Source of the DNA: Mycobacterium paraterrae
Lineage (GTDB): Bacteria; Actinomycetota; Actinomycetes; Mycobacteriales; Mycobacteriaceae
Reading direction: 5' to 3'
NCBI RefSeq assembly: GCF_022430545.2
Contig: NZ_CP092488.2
Location: 372,001-436,000, forward strand
DNA: 64,000 nucleotides
The translations under genes were made by a program, and so were the position numbers. Below the pieces are notes generated by a model. That model made no database searches and was not told the origin of the DNA. It saw only the letters and a list, made by a program, of their open reading frames with translations. Positions within the stretch are counted from its first letter, which is position 1. The number at the start of each line of letters is the position of its first letter. Shown in pieces: positions 58,720 to 64,000 of this stretch.

Positions 58720-59934
58720 TTAGATCCAGACGCCCTTGCCTACCGCGACCACGCCGCCGGCGCTGATCGAGAAACGCTCGCGATCCTTCTCCAAGTCGAC
58801 ACCGACCATCTCGCCCGGCCCGATGACCACGTTCTTGTCCAGGATTGCGTGGCGCACCACCGCGCCGCGGCCGACGCGCGCGCCCGGCATGATCACGCTG
58901 CCCTCGACGATCGCCCCGTCGTCGATCACGACGTTGGAGGACAACACCGAGTTGCGTACTGACGCAGCCGAGATGATGCTGCCCGCGCCGACCACCGACT
59001 CCTGGGCCGATCCGCCGTTGACGAACTTGGCCGGCGCCAGATTCTCCGACGCGCCGAGGATCGGCCAGCGTCGGTTGTAGAGGTTGAACACCGGATGCAC
59101 CGATACCAAGTCCATGTGGGCGTCGTAGAACGCGTCCAGCGTCCCCACGTCGCGCCAGTAACCCCGGTCGCGGTCAGTGGCGCCGGGGACGTCGTTGTCT
59201 TTGAAGTCGTAGACCGCGGCCATCCCGTCGGCGACCAATCGCGGGATGATGTCACCGCCCATGTCGTGATCGGAGTGGTCCTCGTCGGCGTCGGCGCGGA
59301 TCGCGTCGATGAGCACCTTGGTGGTGAAGATGTAGTTCCCCATCGACACGAAGGTGGCCTCCGGGTCGTCCGGCGTACCGGGCGGGTTGCTCGGCTTCTC
59401 GATGAAGCTGCGGATGCGGCCGGACTCGTCCGCGTCGATGCAGCCGAACGCGCTGGCTTCCGCACGCGGCACCCGGATTCCGGCAACCGTTGCACCGGCT
59501 CCGCTTTCCACATGGAAGCGAAGCATCTGCTCGGGGTCCATCCGGTAGACGTGGTCGGCGCCGAAAACCACGATGTAATCCGGGTCCTCGTCATAGATCA
59601 GGTTGAGCGATTGATAGATCGCATCGGCCGATCCGGTGTACCAGCGCGGCCCGAGCCGCTGCTGAGCCGGGACAGGCGTGATGTATTCGCCGGCCAGGCC
59701 GGATAGCCGCCAGTTCTGCGAGATGTGGCGGTCCAGTGAATGCGACTTGTACTGCGTGAGAACGCAGATCCGCAAATACCGGGCGTTGACGAGGTTGGAC
59801 AGCACAAAGTCGATCAGTCGATACGCCCCACCGAAGGGAACCGCCGGCTTGGCCCGGTCGGCGGTCAACGGATACAGCCGCTTGCCTTCACCCCCGGCCA
59901 GGACAATTCCCAGCACGTGCGGCGCTTCCCTCAT
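58720..59934 (-). CDS. glgC: GlgC, glucose-1-phosphate adenylyltransferase
   Basis: A 404-residue enzyme, the same length as Mtb GlgC. Motifs are LAGGEGKRLYPLTADRAKPAVPF (nucleotide binding), GSADAIYQ, VFGADHVYRMDP (metal/substrate), and a C-terminal left-handed beta-helix (SIISAASVRNSVLS, VIMPGARVGRGAVVRHAIL). It makes ADP-glucose for alpha-glucan and maltose-1-phosphate. It is divergent from glgM, with 168 bp between them holding both promoters. Confidence 0.97.
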   Translation of the reverse strand: MREAPHVLGIVLAGGEGKRLYPLTADRAKPAVPFGGAYRLIDFVLSNLVNARYLRICVLTQYKSHSLDRHISQNWRLSGLAGEYITPVPAQQRLGPRWYTGSADAIYQSLNLIYDEDPDYIVVFGADHVYRMDPEQMLRFHVESGAGATVAGIRVPRAEASAFGCIDADESGRIRSFIEKPSNPPGTPDDPEATFVSMGNYIFTTKVLIDAIRADADEDHSDHDMGGDIIPRLVADGMAAVYDFKDNDVPGATDRDRGYWRDVGTLDAFYDAHMDLVSVHPVFNLYNRRWPILGASENLAPAKFVNGGSAQESVVGAGSIISAASVRNSVLSSNVVIDDGAIVEGSVIMPGARVGRGAVVRHAILDKNVVIGPGEMVGVDLEKDRERFSISAGGVVAVGKGVWI

Positions 59935-60102
59935 GCATCAAACCTAACGGCCGTTGGTGACCCCTGCCAGATCAAACGGGTGAATACCCACGCGGAGGGA
60001 CTGTCCATCAACCATTTTGGCTTGTTCTTGCGAGACGGCGATCACGTGCCACTGAGGGGTCGGCCCCTGCGGGGTCCGGGCGCGAGCACTACCGTGCCGG
60101 GT

Positions 60103-61266
60103 ATGCGCGTGGCGATGATGACTCGGGAGTATCCGCCGGAGGTCTACGGCGGCGCCGGAGTACACGTGACCCAGCTCGTCGCGCAATTGCGCAGCCTGTG
60201 CCAGGTTGACGTGCACTGCCAGGGTGCTCCGCGGGCAGGAGCGCACGCGTACCAGCCCGACGCCCAACTTCGCGGAGCGAATCCGGCGCTGTCCACCCTG
60301 TCGACCGATCTGGTGATGGCCGGCGCCGCGGCGGACGCCGATGTCGTCCACTCCCACACCTGGTATACCGGGATGGCCGGGCACCTGGCGTCGCTGTTGC
60401 ACGACGTGCCGCACGTGCTGACAGCCCATTCGCTGGAGCCGCTGCGGCCGTGGAAGGCCGAGCAGCTCGGTGGCGGCTACCGAATCTCGTCATGGGTCGA
60501 GCAGACCGCGGTCGATGCCGCCCAGGCGGTGATCGCCGTCAGCTCCGGCATGCGGGACGACGTGTTGCAGGTCTACCCGAGGGTGGATCCTGGTCGAGTC
60601 CACGTCGTACGCAACGGAATCGACACCGACGTCTGGCACCCGGTCGAGCCGCCGCCAGGCGAGTCGGTGCTGGCCGACCTCGGAGTCGATCGCAGTCGGC
60701 CGATCGTCGCATTCGTCGGCCGGATCACCCGGCAGAAGGGTGTACCGCATTTGTTGGCGGCCGCCCACCTTTTCGATCCCGAGGTGCAGTTGGTGCTGTG
60801 CGCCGGTGCGCCCGACACCCCCGAGATCGCCGCCGAAGTAAGCGAAGGAGTCGCCCGGTTGGCCGCCTCACGCAGCGGGGTGTTCTGGGTCCGTGAGATG
60901 ATGTCGGTCGAAAAGATCCGTGAAATACTCTCGGCGGCAACAGCGTTCGTGTGCCCGTCGGTGTACGAGCCGCTGGGAATCGTGAATCTCGAGGCGATGG
61001 CGTGCGGCACGGCGGTGGTCGCGTCCGACGTGGGCGGCATCCCGGAGGTGGTCGATGACGGGGTGACGGGGACGCTGGTTCACTACGACGCGGGCGACGC
61101 GGCCGGTTATCAGAGCCGAATCGCAGAGGCGGTCAACGCGGTGGTAGCCGACCCGGAGCGCGCCAGGCGCTATGGCCGCGCGGGACGTCAGCGCTGCATC
61201 GCGGAGTTCTCCTGGGCGCAGATCGCGCAACAGACGCTGGAGATCTACCAGAAAGTGTGCGCGTGA
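60103..61266 (+). CDS. glgM: GlgM, alpha-maltose-1-phosphate synthase (GT4)
   Basis: A 387-residue GT4 glycosyltransferase, matching Mtb Rv1212c in length. It has MTREYPPEVYGGAGVHVTQL (acceptor loop), AHSLEPLRPWK, FVGRITRQKGVPHLL, and the donor motif CPSVYEPLGIVNLEAMACGTAVVASDVGGIPEVV with the EX7E pair. It joins ADP-glucose and glucose-1-phosphate to make maltose-1-phosphate for the GlgE pathway. The ATG at 60103 matches family length. Confidence 0.96.
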   Translation: MRVAMMTREYPPEVYGGAGVHVTQLVAQLRSLCQVDVHCQGAPRAGAHAYQPDAQLRGANPALSTLSTDLVMAGAAADADVVHSHTWYTGMAGHLASLLHDVPHVLTAHSLEPLRPWKAEQLGGGYRISSWVEQTAVDAAQAVIAVSSGMRDDVLQVYPRVDPGRVHVVRNGIDTDVWHPVEPPPGESVLADLGVDRSRPIVAFVGRITRQKGVPHLLAAAHLFDPEVQLVLCAGAPDTPEIAAEVSEGVARLAASRSGVFWVREMMSVEKIREILSAATAFVCPSVYEPLGIVNLEAMACGTAVVASDVGGIPEVVDDGVTGTLVHYDAGDAAGYQSRIAEAVNAVVADPERARRYGRAGRQRCIAEFSWAQIAQQTLEIYQKVCA

Positions 61267-61300
61267 CGACGGGCGTCAGACGCGGGTGAAGCGACGGGCT

Positions 61301-61468
61301 TTAGCTCGTGACGCCCTTGAGCTCATCGCCCAGTGCAGCGGCTTCGTCGGGTGTCAGCTCGACCACGAGTCGGCCACCGCCTTCCAGCGGTACCCGCATC
61401 ACGATGCCGCGCCCCTCCTTTGTCGCTTCCAGTGGACCGTCACCGGTCCGGGGCTTCATCGCCGCCAT
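61301..61468 (-). CDS. DUF3117 small protein (Rv1211-like)
   Basis: A 55-residue protein on the minus strand. It begins MAAMKPRTGDGPLEATKEG, continues with RGIVMRVPLEGGGRLVVEL, and ends in TPDEAAALGDELKGVTS, which matches the short actinobacterial DUF3117 family as recalled from Rv1211. Function is unknown; it is compact and basic at the start. Mtb's annotated version has an N-terminal extension that may not be real. It converges with glgM, and an 8-bp inverted repeat (GGGCGTCA/TGACGCCC) spans the 34-bp gap and its stop. Confidence 0.88.
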   Translation of the reverse strand: MAAMKPRTGDGPLEATKEGRGIVMRVPLEGGGRLVVELTPDEAAALGDELKGVTS

Positions 61469-61615
61469 CGAGCGCTCCCTCCGAATTCGAGCTGGCCCGT
61501 CAACTGCACATTCACCACCCCATTGTTCCCTATCCGCGTGATTAGGTGCACATGACCTCCGGCTCGGCGTTTCACGGGCCGCGTCGTCGGCGGCTCGCGC
61601 CGACTGTCCGCCTCC

Positions 61616-62209
61616 TCAGCGGCCCGCCTCATGGGCAGAGGGAGGCACCCAACAGGTCTGTACGTGATCGTCGACCATCCCGGTCGCCTGCATCAGGGCA
61701 TAGGCGGTGGTGGGTCCGACGAAGCGGAACCCGCGGCGCTTCAATTCGCGGGCCATCGCGGTGGATTCCGGCGTGACGGACGGGACGTCCGCCAAGGTCT
61801 TGGGCCGAGCGCGACGCCGGCCGGCCGGCGCGAACGACCACAGCAACTCCGAGAAGTCGTCGACTTCCGCGACGGCCCTGGCGTTGGCGATGGTCGCCTC
61901 GATCTTGGCCCGGTTGCGGACGATGCCGTCATCGGCCATCAACCGGGCGACGTCGGCGTCGGTGAACCGGGCGACCTTTTCGGGCGCGAAACCGGCGAAC
62001 GCCTTCCGGAAGTTTTCTCGTTTGCGCAGGATGATCAGCCAGGACAAGCCGCTTTGGAAGGCCTCCAGGCTCATCCGCTCGAACAACGGCACGTCGCCGT
62101 GCAGGGGCCGACCCCACTCCGAGTCGTGGTAATCGCGGTAGAGCTCGAAGTCCGCGCTGCCCGGCTTGCCAATTGCCCAGCCGCAACGGACCAGGCCGTC
62201 GTCAGTCAT
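61616..62209 (-). CDS. tag: DNA-3-methyladenine glycosylase I
   Basis: A 197-residue base-excision repair glycosylase. It has RCGWAIG (zinc Cys), YHDSEWGRPLHGDVPLFERMSLEAFQSGLSW-like core, MADDGIVRNRAKIEATI, and RGFRFVGPTTAYALMQATGMVDDHVQTCW carrying the zinc His/Cys. It removes 3-methyladenine from DNA. The ATG at 62209 overlaps the end of the DivIVA-like gene by 8 bp; an ATG two codons earlier is possible. Confidence 0.95.
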   Translation of the reverse strand: MTDDGLVRCGWAIGKPGSADFELYRDYHDSEWGRPLHGDVPLFERMSLEAFQSGLSWLIILRKRENFRKAFAGFAPEKVARFTDADVARLMADDGIVRNRAKIEATIANARAVAEVDDFSELLWSFAPAGRRRARPKTLADVPSVTPESTAMARELKRRGFRFVGPTTAYALMQATGMVDDHVQTCWVPPSAHEAGR

Positions 62210-62540
62210 TGGCATCGCCTCGGGCGTCGTCGTGCTTGTCGCCTCCGGCTGCGGCCGCGGCATGCACCGACGACAGCTGCCCGCGTAGCAGGTCCAGCTC
62301 CTGGGCGAGCCGGTCGAGCACCCAATCGACCTCGCTGGTCTTATAACCACGCAAGGTCTGGGTGAATTTGACCGCCTCGACGTCGGAGCGGGTGACGCCG
62401 GACGCCGGCAACACCGTCGGGGTGGTGCCCCGGGGCAGCGGCGGCAACGGCTCGCCGCGGCCGAACAGCAGACTGGCCACCCCGAACAGCACGATTGCTA
62501 TCAGCACCAAGACCACTACGTACAGCAACACCAATGCCAC
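62202..62540 (-). CDS. DivIVA-domain small membrane protein (Rv1209-like)
   Basis: A 112-residue protein with one N-terminal membrane helix (about 3-25, LLYVVVLVLIAIVLFGVASLL), a short Pro-rich linker, and a DivIVA/SepF-like motif VEAVKFTQTLRGYKTSEVDWVLDRLAQEL, followed by an Ala- and Asp-rich tail. DivIVA motifs bind curved membranes or Wag31-type scaffolds. It lies between gpgS and tag on the same strand. The repeat array separates it from gpgS. Confidence 0.88.
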   Translation of the reverse strand: MALVLLYVVVLVLIAIVLFGVASLLFGRGEPLPPLPRGTTPTVLPASGVTRSDVEAVKFTQTLRGYKTSEVDWVLDRLAQELDLLRGQLSSVHAAAAAGGDKHDDARGDAND

Positions 62541-62592
62541 GGCACCGATATTGCCCTACGGGTCCGACGCAAGTGTGCAGACCTATGTCAGT

Positions 62593-62816
62593 GGCGACCC
62601 GCTGCACGTGGCTGCGCCACGCTTGCGATCGCCACGGTGCCTATCGCAGGCGACCCGCTGCACGTGGCTGCGCCACGCTTGCGATCGCCACGGTGCCTAT
62701 CGCGGGCGACCCGCTGCACGTGGCTGCGCCACGCTTGCGATCGCCACGGTGCCTATCGCGGGCGACCCGCTGCACGTGGCTGCGCCACGCTTGCGATCGC
62801 CACGGTGTTCATCGGC
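62593..62816. repeat. Tandem repeat, four copies of a 56-bp unit (VNTR) at gpgS 3' end
   Basis: Units start at 62593, 62649, 62705 and 62761. The first three differ at most at one or two bases, and the fourth diverges over its last dozen bases where it meets gpgS. Each unit contains a CGTGG-CTGCG-CCACG hairpin and the palindrome GCGATCGC. The gpgS stop codon (62753-62755) lies in the third copy, so the last codons of gpgS are repeat-derived. Confidence 0.93.
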
Positions 62817-63766
62817 GGCCGGTCGGCCAGCGACACCGTGGAGTATCGCGGGGTGAAAGACATCGAGTCCGGACCGTCGACGAAAAATTGGGTGAGCCCG
62901 ACACCAGAGTCGGGGATGCCGCAGCGCGACAGCAACGTCGCCACCACCTGCCGGCTCATCGGGCCCAGCTCGGCGAGCGGACGGTTGCGGTGCGCGCGCA
63001 CACCGAGGTTCACCTGGGCGATGGCGTCGAGTCCCAACCGGTCGTAGGTGTCGACCAGCAAGCCGATCTCGACGCCGTAGCCCGGCGCGAACGGCACGGA
63101 CGTCAGCAGCTCCCGGGTGGCCGCGTATTCGCCGCCGAGCGGCTGTAGTACGCACCCCAGCTCGGGCCGCAGCGCGGCCAACAGCGGTCGCGCCACCAGC
63201 TCGGTGACGCGGCCACCTCCGGTGGCGCCCTCCCGGCCGGCGTCGCCGTTCAGAGGCCGCCGATAAAAGCTCTTGACGAGGTGAATGTCGTCCTCGGTCA
63301 GCAGCGGACCCAGCAACCGCGGCACGAACATAGGGTGCGGCTCGATCAAGTCGGAGTCGACGAAGACGACGAGGTCACCGCTGGTAGCGGCCAGCGAACG
63401 CCACAGCACCTCGCCCTTGCCGGGCCGCGGCGCGATGCCCGGCAGGGCCTGCTCACGAGTGACGACGCGCGCCCCGGCGGCGATTGCCCGGATCTCGGTG
63501 TCGTCGGTGGATCCCGAGTCGAGCACGATCAGCTCGTCGACCAGCCCGCCGACCAGCGGCGAGATGCTCTCGATCACGGATTCGACGGTGTCTTCCTCGT
63601 TGAGGGCGGGCAGCACCACCGAGACGGTCCGCCCGGCTTTGGCAGCCTCGAGTTCCTCGATCGTCCACTGCGGACGAGTCCAGCTGCGGTCGGCCAACCA
63701 GACGTCGCCCGGCGAGGCGGCCAATGCGCCCTCGGCAGCGAGATCGAACAGCTCAGATGCCGTCAT
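62753..63766 (-). CDS. gpgS: GpgS, glucosyl-3-phosphoglycerate synthase
   Basis: A 337-residue GT81 glycosyltransferase. It has SVVLPALNEEDTVESVIESI, LDSGSTDDTEIRAI, the metal-binding DSD in VVFVDSDLIEPHP, and GGGRVTELVARPLL plus GYGVEIGLLVDTYDRLGLDAIAQVNLG. It transfers glucose from UDP-glucose to 3-phosphoglycerate, the first step of methylglucose lipopolysaccharide. After DRPPM the tail NTVAIASVAQPRAAGRPR is encoded by the 56-bp repeat and replaces the short end recalled for Mtb (324 residues). The ATG at 63766 overlaps the folP2 stop (ATGA). Confidence 0.96.
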   Translation of the reverse strand: MTASELFDLAAEGALAASPGDVWLADRSWTRPQWTIEELEAAKAGRTVSVVLPALNEEDTVESVIESISPLVGGLVDELIVLDSGSTDDTEIRAIAAGARVVTREQALPGIAPRPGKGEVLWRSLAATSGDLVVFVDSDLIEPHPMFVPRLLGPLLTEDDIHLVKSFYRRPLNGDAGREGATGGGRVTELVARPLLAALRPELGCVLQPLGGEYAATRELLTSVPFAPGYGVEIGLLVDTYDRLGLDAIAQVNLGVRAHRNRPLAELGPMSRQVVATLLSRCGIPDSGVGLTQFFVDGPDSMSFTPRYSTVSLADRPPMNTVAIASVAQPRAAGRPR

Positions 63767-64000
63767 GCCAGCCCCCTCACCGTGCGCGCCGGCGGGCGTT
63801 GGCCCTGAATCGACGCCACCATCTCCAACACCCGCCGGGTCGGCCCGACTTCGTGCACCCGGAACATCCTGGCTCCAGCAGCGGCCGCCAGAGCAGTCGC
63901 GGCCAGGGTTCCCTCCAGGCGCTGGGTCAGCTCCACCCCAAGAGTCTCCCCGACGAAATCTTTGTTGCTCAACGCCATCAATACCGGCCACCCCGTGTTT
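63763..64000 (-). CDS. folP2: FolP2, dihydropteroate synthase homologue, C-terminal part only
   Basis: The last 78 codons or so of a pterin-binding TIM-barrel protein, entering from the right edge. It reads TGWPVLMALSNKDFVGETLG, followed by LEGTLAATALAAAAGARMFRVHEV, which is the C-terminal strand-helix of DHPS proteins (AxxG and RVHDV-like motif). Mtb's FolP2 is encoded upstream of gpgS in the same way and is reported to lack normal DHPS activity. The stop overlaps the gpgS start by 4 bp. Catalytic residues lie outside the window. Confidence 0.9.
   Translation of the reverse strand, partial: NTGWPVLMALSNKDFVGETLGVELTQRLEGTLAATALAAAAGARMFRVHEVGPTRRVLEMVASIQGQRPPARTVRGLA

Noticed and set aside
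62593..62816. CRISPR-like appearance of the 56-bp repeats
   Set aside because: The units are directly adjacent with no unique spacers and there are no cas genes; this is a minisatellite.

Overview
The window is high-GC DNA from a nontuberculous Mycobacterium, probably a slow grower. Evidence: PE, PPE and EsxM/EsxN-type genes, Pps-type polyketide synthases with a FadD26-like fatty acyl-AMP ligase and TesA, the LpqY-SugABC trehalose importer, sigE-rseA-htrA-tatB, and GpgS/GlgC/GlgM. No rRNA, tRNA, CRISPR array or transposase gene was seen by eye. Comparisons with M. tuberculosis (Mtb) proteins are from memory and were not computed.

Left third (1-25 kb): one large minus-strand lipid cluster, read from high to low coordinates. 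tesA (24316-25047) is followed after 650 bp by a fadD26-like gene, then five PKS genes here named A (16365-21659), B (11596-16365), C (6310-11589), D (882-6293) and E (1-885, cut by the window edge). Most PKS junctions overlap or nearly touch. It resembles the phthiocerol ppsA-E cluster but is reshuffled. B carries the N-terminal loading ACP. A and C share the same kind of N-terminal and C-terminal docking ends. No enoylreductase is present. All four complete AT domains carry the VASH motif linked to methylmalonyl units. PKS-A has lost the KR catalytic serine, and the PKS-C DH has lost two motif residues. This is the most interesting content: probably an assembly line for a methyl-branched, hydroxylated lipid that is not phthiocerol.

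Middle (25-32 kb): an accessory block. Divergent from tesA is a plus-strand PE-PPE-EsxM-EsxN cassette closed by a strong hairpin. Then come minus-strand genes for a DUF4436 membrane protein, a second PPE protein with an acidic tract, an MFS transporter and a DUF4239 membrane protein.

Right half (32.5-64 kb): a conserved mycobacterial backbone in the same gene order as Mtb Rv1245c down to Rv1207, with local differences. It holds an SDR, LpqZ, a short malic enzyme (extra), Mdh, CorA, a SUFU-domain protein coupled to sugC, SugC-SugB-SugA-LpqY, a GsiB/17M-like membrane protein, a DUF4190 protein, a CitE-like lyase (extra), an MgtE-N/CBS protein, a DUF1003 protein, a lytic transglycosylase, Mrp, LpqX, TatB, HtrA, RseA, SigE, an O-methyltransferase, a TetR regulator with its ABC exporter, an isoprenylcysteine-methyltransferase-like protein, GlgC, GlgM, a DUF3117 protein, Tag, a DivIVA-type membrane protein, GpgS and the end of FolP2. 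Themes are trehalose recycling, alpha-glucan and methylglucose lipopolysaccharide synthesis, and the SigE envelope-stress response.

Two minisatellites lie in the backbone: a 54-bp unit in three copies that contains the tatB stop codon, and a 56-bp unit in four copies that supplies the last codons of gpgS.
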